From Symbiodinium natans (taxonomy: Eukaryota > Sar > Dinophyceae > Suessiales > Symbiodiniaceae): DNA of 64,000 nt. Below are positions 54,077 through 63,358 of this stretch, in pieces; position 1 is the stretch's first letter; each line of letters begins with the position of its first letter. Where the stretch lies: the NCBI GenBank assembly GCA_905221605.1, contig CAJNDS010002164.1:552501-616500 (forward strand), in the 5' to 3' direction. The notes beneath the pieces are model-generated. The model saw only the letters and a program-made list of their open reading frames with translations, made no database searches and was not told the DNA's origin. Made by a program: the position numbers and the translations under genes.

Positions 54077-54183
54077 GGGATGTGTCCCCCTTATACTAAC
54101 AGTCCTTATAATCGGGATTATAATCTACCCACCCCCCGATTATGATCCCTCTTATGGGCTGTTAGTATAAGGGGGAGCATCCC
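54077..54183. mobile_element. family M4 hairpin element
   Basis: GGATGTGTCCCCCTTATACT to its inverse, about 107 bp; same family as 16687. Confidence 0.8.
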
Positions 54184-54346
54184 GAGCCAAAGCATCCTAA
54201 GCTTGTCAGCAGTGTGACGCCTGATGCATCAGGGAAAGACACATTCTTTGCTCCCTCTTCCGTTGCAAATATTCCGCCAGCGAGCTTTAGGCACAGGCTC
54301 TGTGGGCTTCGTGAAGTTACCAGCCCTAGGTAGGATGCAAAAGGGA

Positions 54347-54382
54347 ACCCTTCTGAACCCTCTTCTGGCTCTCTTAAACAGG
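54347..54382. repeat. 36-bp block, second copy of 5891-5926
   Basis: Identical by eye over 36 bases and again followed by telomere-type sequence after about 60 bases. Confidence 0.8.
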
Positions 54383-54440
54383 CACTTTATTCCGAGGGTC
54401 TACATCCCCAACATTCCCCTTATCCTATCCCCTAATCAAT

Positions 54441-54703
54441 GCCCCAAACCCCAAACCCCAAACCCCAAACCCCAAACCCCAAACCCCAAACCCCAAACCC
54501 CAAACCCCAAACCCCAAACCCCAAACCCCAAACCCCAACCCCAAACCCCCCCCAAACCCCAAACCCCAAACCCCAAACCCCAAACCCCAAACCCCAAACC
54601 CCAAACCCCAAACCCCAAACCCCAAACCCCAAACCCCAAACCCCAAACCCCAAACCCCAAACCCCAAACCCCAAACCCCAAACCCCAAACCCCAAACCCC
54701 AAA
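54441..54703. repeat. variant telomere-type array (CCCCAAA)~37
   Basis: Almost perfect CCCCAAA heptamers with one irregular spot (CCCCAACCCC..CCCCCCC) near 54535-54552. Confidence 0.97.
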
Positions 54704-54750
54704 CCCTAAACCCTAAACCCTAAACCCTAAACCCTAAACCCTAAACCCTA
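54704..54750. repeat. telomere-type array (CCCTAAA)n
   Basis: Six to seven canonical units adjoining the CCCCAAA block with a sharp switch. Confidence 0.97.
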
Positions 54751-54934
54751 CCAAGCTAGAGGCAGCGCTGTTGCCTTGCTCCGAGCCTCCATCGCGGGGT
54801 CACAGCGCTGATCCCGGCGCACCCGCTTTTCGATTTTTTTCGGCCCTCCGAGCTGGGGGGTTTTACGATCTATATATGTATATGTATATATATATATATG
54901 TATATGTATATATGTATATGTTTATATATATATG
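54751..54934. other. short gap with TA/TG-rich tract
   Basis: 54870-54932 is TATATG-rich. The 5' part has no clear exon. Confidence 0.5.
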
Positions 54935-55020
54935 GGGGGTACCTTATTCGGGTCACCCGTTTTAGGGGATCCTACTATTTGGGGTTTATTTTAGGGTCAC
55001 CGATTTTCGTAAGCCCCCAG
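54935..55020. mobile_element. family M2 element ending in CCCCCAG
   Basis: Left end GGGGGGTACCTTATTCGGGT, core CCTACTATTTGGGG, right end TTTTCGTAAGCCCCCAG. The final CAG fits as the acceptor of the next exon. Confidence 0.7.
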
Positions 55021-55101
55021 CTGAGCTTCAGAGAACGCCGAGGCCCTGGCCCGTGGAGCCGTGATGGCAAGGTGCGCCCTTTCATGACGAGTGAGAACAG
55101 G
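55021..55101 (+). CDS. 27-codon exon between an M2 element and a telomere-type array
   Basis: An 81-nt exon reads LSFRERRGPGPWSRDGKVRP then FMTSENR. It starts right after the M2 terminal CCCCCAG and ends where GTTTAGGG repeats begin, so both splice sites appear to come from repeats. Length is a multiple of three. Family unknown. Confidence 0.45.
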
Positions 55102-55158
55102 GTTTAGGGTTTAGGGTTTAGAGTTTAGGGTTTAGGGTTCAGGGTTTAGTGTTTAGGG
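55102..55158. repeat. telomere-type array (TTTAGGG)n
   Basis: About eight units with TTTAGAG, TTCAGGG and TTTAGTG variants, starting GTTTAGGG at the exon end. Confidence 0.9.
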
Positions 55159-55256
55159 ACTGCTTCTGCCAGCCCGCCCACTAAGCACAGGCTGACCGTC
55201 GGCTACCACCACGAAAGCAGTCGGGGCCTGCCAGCCCTCAACTTGGATCTGGTTCT

Positions 55257-55352
55257 CAAAATGGGGTTTGCGACATTAGGGGTACCTTATTGGGGTCCTT
55301 ATTGTAGGGGGATCCTACTATTTGGGGGTCTATATCGTAAACCCCCAAATGC
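55257..55352. mobile_element. family M2 hairpin element
   Basis: AATGGGGTTTGCGACATTAG to ATCGTAAACCCCCAAATG, with the full core GGGGTACCTTATTGGGGTCC. Good reference copy. Confidence 0.8.
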
Positions 55353-55690
55353 TGGGACGTCAAAAGCTGCTTGCAGTCGACTGAGCATTTGGTTTGTGCT
55401 TTTAGATACCACTTGATGATATGGCTCCTCATATCAGTATTGAATTGCCATTCTTGCTTCTGTTCTGCCTTATTGTTGTCTCTTAGCGGCTAGATCTTCG
55501 TATGAGAGTATTCGGCCTATGCGACCAAGGCATCTGCAGCCCGCATTCCAACGGCCGAGGCACTGGGCATGGGAGGGCTGCTACTAGCCCAGTCCCTTTC
55601 TCACAGCGCCAGTGCATCACAGCATGGTGCCTTAAAGAGGCAAGGCATCTAACGCCCAACCGGAAGATGTCCCCAATCGTTCACTATGTC
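55353..55690. other. no confident gene
   Basis: One 72-codon frame (from 55502) is open up to the next M2 element but lacks motifs. Confidence 0.35.
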
Positions 55691-55805
55691 AAATGGGGGG
55701 TTTACGAAAGTAACCCCTAATATAGCTCCCCAAAGAAGTATTTGTAGGATCCCCTATCATACGGACCCCAAGAAGGTACCCCCAAGGTCGGAAACCCCCC
55801 AAATG
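55691..55805. mobile_element. family M2 hairpin element, reverse orientation inside
   Basis: AAATGGGGGGTTTACGAAAG to GGTCGGAAACCCCCCAAATG. AAATG lies at both ends. Confidence 0.8.
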
Positions 55806-55900
55806 CGCACAGTCGCCATCATCTCTGGCCCCTTGCAGGGACTCCACAGCGCCGTGGAGAGGCCACGCCAAGCGCGAAGCCCCCGGCTGGTGGGCTTCTA
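55806..55900 (+). CDS. possible exon between two hairpin elements
   Basis: Reads RTVAIISGPLQGLHSAVERP, RQARSPRLVGFY in an open frame between the M2 copy ending at 55805 and the M3 copy starting at 55903. If coding, two unrelated elements bound it on both sides. Confidence 0.3.
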
Positions 55901-55902
55901 TT

Positions 55903-56025
55903 TGCTTAGGAACCCCAAAAAGAATACAAAAATGATAGTCCCTATGTCACTCTTAATAAGGAAGAATGTTTTTTTTTTTTTTTAATTTTTTGTTTTTTGG
56001 GGGGTTCTTAAGCAATTATAGTAGT
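55903..56025. mobile_element. family M3 hairpin element, long copy
   Basis: Inverted ends TTGCTTAGGAACCCCAAAAA and TTTTTTGGGGGGTTCTTAAGCAA, with a T-run of about 17 inside. Confidence 0.75.
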
Positions 56026-56182
56026 AGTCGCAACAGGGGGATGGAGAATGTGGCGCATCGAACATGAAATGAGGAGGCGCGAGTTGAAGTTTGAAGGAAC
56101 AGGTTAGAATCGAAAGGCGTATGTATCCAGATATCTTTGTTAAAATACATTCGATCTTACCAGGGCAGGTGGGCTCTGCTCT

Positions 56183-56482
56183 TTGCATGCATTGAGTATG
56201 CTTTGCACGCTTCCCGCTCGCTCTCCCTCGGGCAAAGCTGAGGTTTCACGGATTCCGAGTAGCCCCCTGGCTTCGTCACCCGGCAGCCACGGCAGGTGCA
56301 ACGCCATGGAGCTTGCTAGGTTGGGCTCATGTCGGCCGCTCTATACATTCGGATCTAAAGAGTCAACAGGTGGTGGGGACGCTTCTTTCCGTGTGTCCAC
56401 ACTTAAATTGCCTGTGCCCCGAGTTTGTTGGGCTGTCAGTTTGACCCAAGACAACAGCTTGAACACATCTTGTAGCGCCTGA
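56183..56482 (+). CDS. possible coding stretch, unknown
   Basis: 100-codon frame with a Met at 56307 (MELARLGSCRPLYTFGSKES) and a stop at 56480, eight bases before the next M2 element. Ser-rich N-terminal part. No domain recognised. Confidence 0.3.
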   Translation: MHALSMLCTLPARSPSGKAEVSRIPSSPLASSPGSHGRCNAMELARLGSCRPLYTFGSKESTGGGDASFRVSTLKLPVPRVCWAVSLTQDNSLNTSCSA

Positions 56483-56485
56483 CCG

Positions 56486-56600
56486 CCTGTAAATGGGTAT
56501 TTCCCCAAATAGGGGTACCCTTAAATCTACCCCAAAAGAGTATAATCCTTATTATAGGAACCCCCAAAACGTTTCGCCCGATTTCAGAAACCCCCAAATG
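56486..56600. mobile_element. family M2 hairpin element, degenerate
   Basis: TAAATGGGTATTTCCCCAAA to TTTCAGAAACCCCCAAATG. Confidence 0.65.
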
Positions 56601-56698
56601 AGTGCTGATTGGGAAGACTCATGTCCCGGAGCTTTGGATCTTGCACTCTTGACGGGCCTTTGAAGGGAGGCCGGACCTCACTCAGGGTTGTGGGCCCA

Positions 56699-56819
56699 AA
56701 ATGGGGGTTTCCGAAATTCGGGGTACTTGTACCTTATTGGGTTCCTTATTATAAGGGGATCCTACTATAATGGGGGTCTGGATTCGGGGCCCCTTATTTT
56801 TCAGAAACCCCCCCATATA
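56699..56819. mobile_element. family M2 hairpin element
   Basis: AATGGGGGTTTCCGAAATTC to TTTTTCAGAAACCCCCCCAT, then ATATAG before an open stretch. Confidence 0.75.
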
Positions 56820-56911
56820 GGCTCTCCAGACATGCAGGCCGACCCCCGGTGCTTCGCCTTCAAGGCTTCTTGCTGAAGATTGAGAAACTACCGCCCTTGT
56901 GGACACTCCCC

Positions 56912-57037
56912 TAAACCCTAAACCCTAAACCCTAAACCCTAAACCCTAAACCCTAAACCCTAAACCCTAAACCCTAAACCCTAAACCCTAAACCCTAAAC
57001 CCTAAACCCTAAACCCTAAACCCTAAACCCTAAACCC
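56912..57037. repeat. telomere-type array (CCCTAAA)~17
   Basis: Seventeen nearly perfect units, ending CCCTTCCAG directly before an open stretch. Confidence 0.97.
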
Positions 57038-57043
57038 TTCCAG

Positions 57044-57172
57044 ATGGAAGGTGTGATTTGGTTGAGGAAGTTCAGGGCTATCGGCTTCCGCGTGTCCACG
57101 CGTTGTTTAGAGTTCAACCGCAGCTTCAGGCCAGGAACCTGGAGCCCAACATACTGGGACTTTGGAGCTAAG
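57044..57172 (+). CDS. possible exon after a telomere-type array
   Basis: After CCCTTCCAG two frames are open. One reads CDLVEEVQGYRLPRVHALFR, VQPQLQARNLEPN to a stop near 57172; the other runs from ATG 57044 to 57262. Neither matches a known family. Confidence 0.3.
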
Positions 57173-57338
57173 GGGCTCTTGAAATCCAACAAAAATGCAT
57201 CTGTTCGGTTCGTAAACTTAAACTCTGCACAGACTGCTGCGACCTCAGCAACGCACTCCTGATTACACTATTCCGCTCCACCCAGAAGGCGCAGGACTCC
57301 GCGAAACCAAAGAAGCAACAGACCCAAGTCTAGGCATT

Positions 57339-57442
57339 GGTATTTCCCAAGAGGTACCCCATTTATACCCCAAATAAGATAGACCCGCCTTGAAGGAACC
57401 CCCAAAAAGGGAACCCCTATGTTTGGGGGTCCCCTGCTCCTT
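57339..57442. mobile_element. family M2 hairpin element, degenerate
   Basis: GGTATTTCCCAAGAGGTACC to AGGGAACCCCTATGTTTGGG; core words TACCCCAAATAAGATAGACC are diverged. Confidence 0.45.
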
Positions 57443-57465
57443 TGGGGGGCCGTCCCCGACAAGGG

Positions 57466-57549
57466 TCCCTAAACCCTAAACCCTAAACCCTAAACCCTAA
57501 ACCCTAAACCCTAAACCCTAAACCCTAAACCCTAAACCCTAAACCCTAG
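57466..57549. repeat. telomere-type array ending in the acceptor CCCTAG
   Basis: Twelve units; the last is CCCTAG, directly before the exon at 57550. Confidence 0.97.
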
Positions 57550-57910
57550 AACAGCATCTCCACGACAGGCCGGGAGTTCCTGCAAGGCCTTCCCCGATCT
57601 TTCCCGCGTCGGAGAAGGCCGGCTGAAGTCGATGCTGCAGACGGAGCCGCATTTTTCAAACTGCTTACAAGAGCCAAATAGCCCAAACCCGAAACCCGAC
57701 ACCCCAAACACCAAAAACCCCAAACCCCCAAACCCTAAACCCTAAGCCCTAAACCCTAGGCCCTAAACCCTGAACCCTGAACCCTAAACCCTAAACCCTA
57801 AACCCGAACCCGAACCCTATTCAGAGCTTCTTGCGGAGGCCAAGGCCGCCTGGCCTAGGCCAGCAAGGCGCACGGCCTTTGTGAGCTGTGCCAGGCACTC
57901 AGAGAGTTGG
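57550..57910 (+). CDS. two exons bounded by telomere-type arrays, function unknown
   Basis: Exon 57550 to about 57670 starts after CCCTAG and reads NSISTTGREFLQGLPRSFPR, then DAADGAAFFKLLT. Exon 57835-57910 starts after CTATTCAG and reads LLAEAKAAWPRPARRTAFVS, then CARHSESW, and ends TGG|GTTTAGGG. The word AGAGC stands at both ends of the intron, so the cut is ambiguous; a GA-AG reading keeps the frame. That intron contains a telomere-type array. Outer and inner introns thus all carry arrays. The protein is not recognised. Confidence 0.45.
57715..57820. repeat. telomere-type array inside the intron of the 57550-57910 gene
   Basis: CCCCAAA, CCCTAAA, CCCTAAG, CCCTGAA and CCCGAA variants. Confidence 0.85.
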
Positions 57911-58174
57911 GTTTAGGGTTTAGGGTTTAGGGTTTAGGGTTTAGGGTTTAGGGTTTAGGGTTTAGGTTTAGGGTTTAGAGGTTTAGAGGTTTAGGGTTTA
58001 GGGTTTAGGGTTTAGTGTTTAGGGTTTAGGGTTTAGGGTTTAGGGTTTAGAGTTAAGGGGTTTAGGGTTTAGGGTTTAGGGTTTAGGGTTTAGGGTGTAG
58101 GGTTTAGGGTTTAGGGTTTAGGGTTCAGAGTTTAGAGTTTAGGGTTTAGGGTTTAGGGTCTAGGGTTTAGGGTT
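57911..58174. repeat. long telomere-type array (TTTAGGG)~36
   Basis: About 36 units with TTTAGTG, TTTAGAG and short-unit variants. It begins GTTTAGGG immediately after the exon ending at 57910. Confidence 0.97.
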
Positions 58175-58487
58175 TCTCGACTTTTGTTCTGATTGTGCTT
58201 CTTAACATCAAAAGGGGATGGCCCTTTGGCCGGCTGATGGGGATGTATGCCAATTTCTGGTAACCTGTCTCACTGGCGGCCATTGCAGTGATGGAGACAG
58301 CCATCTCGCACTTTGCTCTGAACCTTGCCAAGATGCGTGCAAAGTGACTTGCTTGCTGTAAAACGACTGCAAAGTATTTTGTGGCCATCCCGACGAACTC
58401 GTAAAGTGATGTCAGCTAAACCGAGGAGCACCAGGTATGTGGAGTGAAAGCATACAGTCCTCGAGTTCGGAACGTGTGCCGAGGCAG

Positions 58488-61400
58488 CCGACGCGAACAG
58501 CGAATTCCGGCCCTACATGGAGGATGGCCATCAGGCGAAGCATGTTGAACAACGCGTGGTTCGACAGCTTGCATGGTGCAGCTGTGTTTCAGCTGCGCTT
58601 CGCTGCGGCCTGTCACCTCTAGGTATACTGCTGCATTCTACACGCAAACCAAATCACGAACGAGGGCTGTGCCCGTTGTCTCTCTACAGCCAGAGCAAGA
58701 GCATGCAAGAGCTGGTCTAGCCGAGTCTAGCTGTTTAGTCAGGTGGTTCAACCTCTTCATCGGCACGCTGGTAGTTCGGAGAATGAGGACTTTACGGACC
58801 ACATATCGTGCCACAAGTTCTTTTGTAAAAATCGAGTATAATAGCATATAATATAACACAATAGAATATAATGTAATATAACATAATATAATGTACTATA
58901 ACATAAAATAATATAATATAACATAGTGCACTTGACCCAACTCGCCCACTCGGAGAGGAGCTCTGGGAGTTCTTCGGAGTCTACGACGGTCACGGTGGTC
59001 GTGCTGAGGTGGATCACGTGGAGGTGCACGGGGCCTGCGGGTTTAGGGTTCAGGGTTCAGAGTTTAAGGTTTAGGGTTTGTATAGGGGTTTAGGCTTTAG
59101 GGGGGAAGCTGGCTGGTAACCTTGTGATGCCTTGTGCTGAGTGTCTCAGTGCTGACCACCGCCGCTTGCCAGGGTCACCTCCACGGCACCGTCCGAAGCG
59201 AGCTACTTGCGGCGGGGGATGCGCCATCAGCGCTGGTGGCGGCGTGACTTGGCGCAACTCATGATGCACAGGAGAGATAGACAGGGCAGTGGGAGATCTT
59301 AAGGTTCAAGAAGATGGATAGCCAGCTGGCTATGATGGGCGCAAGGGCCCCAGGCATGATCAGATACATTTCTGAGCTGCTGAGCCACTGGCAAAAACTG
59401 AGCCTAGAGGATCTGCCGAGGGAGTCCGTCTATATTTTTTCGTAGGCATGGCTTCACTGTGAGTGACACATGACTTGATCAAGCAGATAGCTGAAGATGA
59501 GCTTCCAGTTCTCTTCCGCACGATACACGAGGATCCCTTGCTACACGGTGCACGGGATTTGCTGGTTTCCGGCGCTTGCTACGAAAGGGTGTGTAGGCAG
59601 ACTGCTGGAAACACTAGCAGGCGTGGTATGTTGCTTAGAAGACGGCTCAGTCGTTTGATATCATGCCGAAATTCCCCTATTGCGGAGCTTCCGAAAGGAC
59701 ACCCAAGACGTATGCTCACCAATATTTACAGGGAAGCATATATACAATCATCAAATAGCAGTATTATGCACTATGATACTCGCTACCTCGTATGTTCAAG
59801 CTGCCCCAAACCAGCGCTTGCTACAGTAGTCGGTTGCAGAGGTTGCCGCATATGCCGGAGCCAGCAGCACGACATTAACTCAAAAAACTGGGACCCCCTG
59901 AGTCTGTGGCCCGCCCTTGTTCAATCTACAAAGTAGCCTTTAGTTGAGCAGGGGAGGAAAACACTTGTTGGTTTGACGTCGCTTGCTGAGTTTGTTGGTC
60001 TGACCGTGAGCGAGCTGTTCTCAGGCATGGAACAGCGGCTGCACAGCCACGGTGGCGTTGGTGATCCAGCAGGCTGAGTTGGACGGCTGATTGAAGTTGT
60101 TGAACATTGCTAGAGAATTGTCGTGTAACGGCATCAGATTACATACCCGAAGGCCGGCTATCTTCACGGTGAATGCAAGGGCTCGTTCATGACCTCGCAA
60201 CTGACATCGCACGCCATTGCAGGGTCTGAACCGCGTCGTGCACGTCGCCAACGTCGGAGATTCCAGAGCGGCGCCTGGTCTGCATTCGGTTGGCGTAGGA
60301 CGCAATGCTCTGGCTCGTCTCAAGCAGAGGATGCCTTTTCAAACTTGCTCATTAGAACGAAGTGAGCTACGAGCCAAGCACTTGGAGGAGAGACAGCTGA
60401 GTCGCAAGCAACAAAGCCCTGAGTCGGCAATGCCCTGAACCCAAGTCAAAAAACAGAACAGGGAAAGCCTGGACAGCCCTAAAATCTAAGGTCCGTGTGT
60501 TGGGCCCTTCTGTCTGTGGGCCGTCTTATTCCTGGGTTTCCATGTGTGGACAAGAGATGCTGCGCAAGTTCCCACCACAAACACCAGAAATCACCAAAGC
60601 TAGCTCCTTAGAGCTTTGTTGTGGTCTACAAGTTCTCTTGGTGGGTCACAGTCACAGATGTTCGAGGCCTTGTCTGGTTAGTCTGGTTGATCTATCAATC
60701 GGTCAAGGTGCGCGCGCATGGGGGGTGGCGGCGGGCCCCTCCCCCCCCGGCTCAACCGAAAAGATTACACTTGAAACTAGGGCGCCCCCCTCCCAATTGA
60801 TCCCCCCCGCCATCCAATGTGGCCCCGATGTTTCTTCTGGGATGGGGACCGCGGGCTGTGCCATTGCGACGACGAAGAAACATTGTCTAGTTCGCTTTCA
60901 TGGCCCCGATCTCAACTATCTCCCCCCAAACCCTAAACCCGAAATTAGGGTACCCAAACCTTGGACCATGTTGGACCTTTGTTTGCTTACAGAGAAACCT
61001 TGGTCCGAAGAGTGGACAGCATGAGGAATAGAGTGCCAGGTGGAGTCCGAAGTAGGGGCCCATAGTGCAAACATGCAAGGGCCCGCACTTTGGACACCAA
61101 CTACAGCCGCAATGCAGAGATCAAATCCCAGCTGAGTCACCGTTGAGTTCCACCCGGGAGTCCACCGACAATGAGAAACGACTTTTTGGTTACGCATAGT
61201 TACGCGCAGTGCCACGATTTAGATCCCAAAGCATACGTACACTATATTAAGTCATATGTGGGTTTGCCCAAAGCAGTGGCTCACAACAAGCGGGCATTGT
61301 TCGGCACTTACTAAGTGCAACTTAGATATGCGCTACTGATCGGTTTGGGGTAGAGCTTCGGGCTTTCGGGTCTAGAGTGTTCGGGCTTGGGGGGTTAGGA

Positions 61401-63358
61401 TTTCGATTTGGGGTGTCCGGGCTTTGGTTTTCTGATTGTTTTCTGACTCGCCCTGTCTTGTTTCCCGACTCGTGCTGTCCTGTTTTCTGACTCGGTTTGG
61501 GCTCGGTCCACCGTTTTCGATTCGCTTTCCCGACCCACCGGTCACCAACTTGTCAACAGGTTCTCATCTCACCATCCGGTGACAGTCGACGTGCCACCTT
61601 CTTAGCACGGCGTCCCTGCATCCGATATTCAGATGTTGCTGTTCAGCAGCTGTTTCCATGATCAAGATAGCTCAGGTCTCCAAAGATCACCGCGCGAGTG
61701 ATCCAGACGAGGCATGACGAGTGACCCCCAACAAGTGTCCACCACAAGCAGGGTTTGGGTTTAGGGTTTAGGGTTTAGGGTTTAGGGTTTAGGGTTTAGG
61801 GTTTAGGGTTTAGGGTTTAGGGTTTAGGGTTTAGGGTTTAGGGTTTAGGGTTTAGGGTTTAGGGTTTATGGGGTTTAGGGTTTAGGGTTTAGGGTTTAGG
61901 GTTTAGGGTTTAGGGTTTAGGGTTTAGGGTTTAGCTTATTGCAGGGACCTGAATAAGCTAAGCTGGAAGCACCTTTGCCTCGTTGCTTTCTTCCGGATTT
62001 TGCGAGGCCCGGCGTGTCTCGGAGGACTTGCTGACTTGAACTTAGCTTTTGAGTTGAGAGCTGCTTGAACCGCTGTGCCCGACTCCCCGACCCTCATGAT
62101 TATTGATTCGGGTTGAGGGTTCACAAGGTTTAGGGTTTTGGAATGCGCGAGCATCAGCGGACGCAGGAGGGTGGCTTCGTCCGATTCGGACGCGTTGGCG
62201 GTGCGCTGAGCGTCTCCCGCTCGCTGGGGGACCACAACCTGAAGGTCTGAAAGCCCAGCGCGTCCTCAAGAGTTGTCAGAAGGGCTGCCCTAAACCCTAA
62301 ACCCTATAAACCCTAAACCCTATAAACCCTATAAACCCTATAAACCCTAAACCCTAAACCCCACTACAGATACAACTGTTCCGCGCAGACTGCTGCAAGC
62401 ACTGTTCCTATCAAAGTTCAGCCCAAACTTATCGCGCCATTCAAGGGACTAAAGGAGGGACCCTTATAAGGGACCTTAAGGGTTATTTAGGGGCTGAGTA
62501 GGTATTATATAGGGGAAGAAGACTAGGGGTCCCTTCTAGGGGTCCCTCTTTATACCCCTTAAATTCTTATCAGGCTGCGGGCGTGAGCAGCGTGCCGGAT
62601 GTCTACAGCTTTCCAGTCAGCGTTCCCTGCTCAGATGCTCGAGGGGTGAAGGGTTGGAGCGGGTCTAGGGCTGGAAAGGCATGTGGGCAGTTCCCAAAAT
62701 TATGGTTTTTTTTTTTTTGGTCCCCTCTGGCCCTATAGAACACGGCACCCTTGTAAAGAAGGACCCCCCAAAAGGACCCTCTGTTAAAGAACTACCCATG
62801 CCGGTCCCTGGACTTGGCCAAACGGGGAGCAGCTTGGAGAGCCATGCTCGTTTATCCGCAAAGCGATCTTCCAGAGACTAAAAGGAGGGACGCTTATAAT
62901 GGACCTTCGGGGTCATTTGGGGCTTATTTAGGGGCTTCTTAGGTTTCCTAGGGACTACAAAGGGTAATCATAGGGGTGATGTAGGGAATAAGAGCAAGGG
63001 CCCCTTCTAGGGGCTTTGGGCACCCAGCGCGTTGCTGAAAGAAATGCTTGGCGACCCTTACCTTGAACCCTGACAAGTCGGAGCGGGGGTTTGGTGTTTG
63101 CAGCGGCGGTGGTTGTAACTGCAACTGGCATTTTTGGCAGCTGATACAATCGCGGGTGCCAATGTCCTGTTGTCATTGAGACCCGGCAGCCCTGGGTGCA
63201 GGAGGGAGAAGCTTTGCTGGTGGCTTCCGTGTGGCACTCAGAGAGTTGCAGCATCAACCCGAAGGTGAGCTGGACCCTCGGTCATCGCGCATGCTATGAT
63301 TGCTCTGATTCAAGCACCAAGGATGGCTTTTGGGATGCACTGAGCGATGATGATGCTG
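58488..63358 (+). CDS. PP2C-family protein phosphatase (PPM type), about nine small exons
   Basis: Ordered PP2C motifs lie on one strand: FRPYMEDGHQ (58488-58534), WEFFGVYDGHGGRAE (to 59008), GHLHGTVRSELLAAGDAPSA (59173-59235), WNSGCTATVALVIQQ (60025-60072), NRVVHVANVGDSRA (60223 to about 60270), VSKDHRASDPDE (61676-61711), FVRFGRVGGALSVSRSLGD (about 62152-62244), EGEALLVAS (63202-63228), DGFWDALSDDDAG (63322-63358). These hold the metal-binding Asp/Glu residues of the fold (MED, DGHGG, SDG in the joined protein). The enzyme is a Mn/Mg-dependent Ser/Thr phosphatase. Introns are GT-AG or GC-AG (60073, 61712, 58535) and contain the arrays at 59040, 61749 and 62288 and two M6 elements. Several joins are in phase; E1 and the C-terminal DN motif are not settled. 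The gene may continue past the window. Confidence 0.75.
58845..58926. repeat. AT-rich (AATAT/AACAT) tract in PP2C intron
   Basis: Imperfect TATAACATAATA words up to the acceptor ACATAG at 58926. Confidence 0.8.
59040..59100. repeat. degenerate telomere-type array in PP2C intron
   Basis: TTTAGGG, TTCAGGG and TTTAAGG units within the intron between 59008 and 59173. Confidence 0.8.
60300..61670. other. presumed PP2C intron, 1.4 kb
   Basis: Contains a 175-codon open frame (60497-61024) with C-runs that is not recognised, a repeated word TGGCCCCGAT (60821, 60900) and TTCGGG/TTTCGG-rich sequence near 61360-61420. Confidence 0.4.
61749..61935. repeat. telomere-type array (TTTAGGG)~26 in PP2C intron
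   Basis: About 26 nearly perfect units, one TTTATGGGG interruption near 61865. Confidence 0.97.
62288..62361. repeat. array alternating CCCTAAA and CCCTATAAA in PP2C intron
   Basis: Ten units, five of them the 9-mer CCCTATAAA that also occurs inside M1 elements. Confidence 0.95.
62447..62565. mobile_element. family M6 element
   Basis: GGGACTAAAGGAGGGACCCT ... GGGTCCCTTCTAGGGGTCCC with TTATTTAGGGG inside. A second copy is at 62873. Ends are partly inverted. Confidence 0.5.
62873..63015. mobile_element. family M6 element, second copy
   Basis: AGACTAAAAGGAGGGACGCT ... GGGCCCCTTCTAGGGGCTTT, diverged from 62447. It lies in the PP2C intron before the 27-nt exon. Confidence 0.5.

Noticed and set aside
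54224-54723. Pro/Lys-rich frames (PNPKPQT repeats)
   Set aside because: Translations of the (CCCCAAA)n array.
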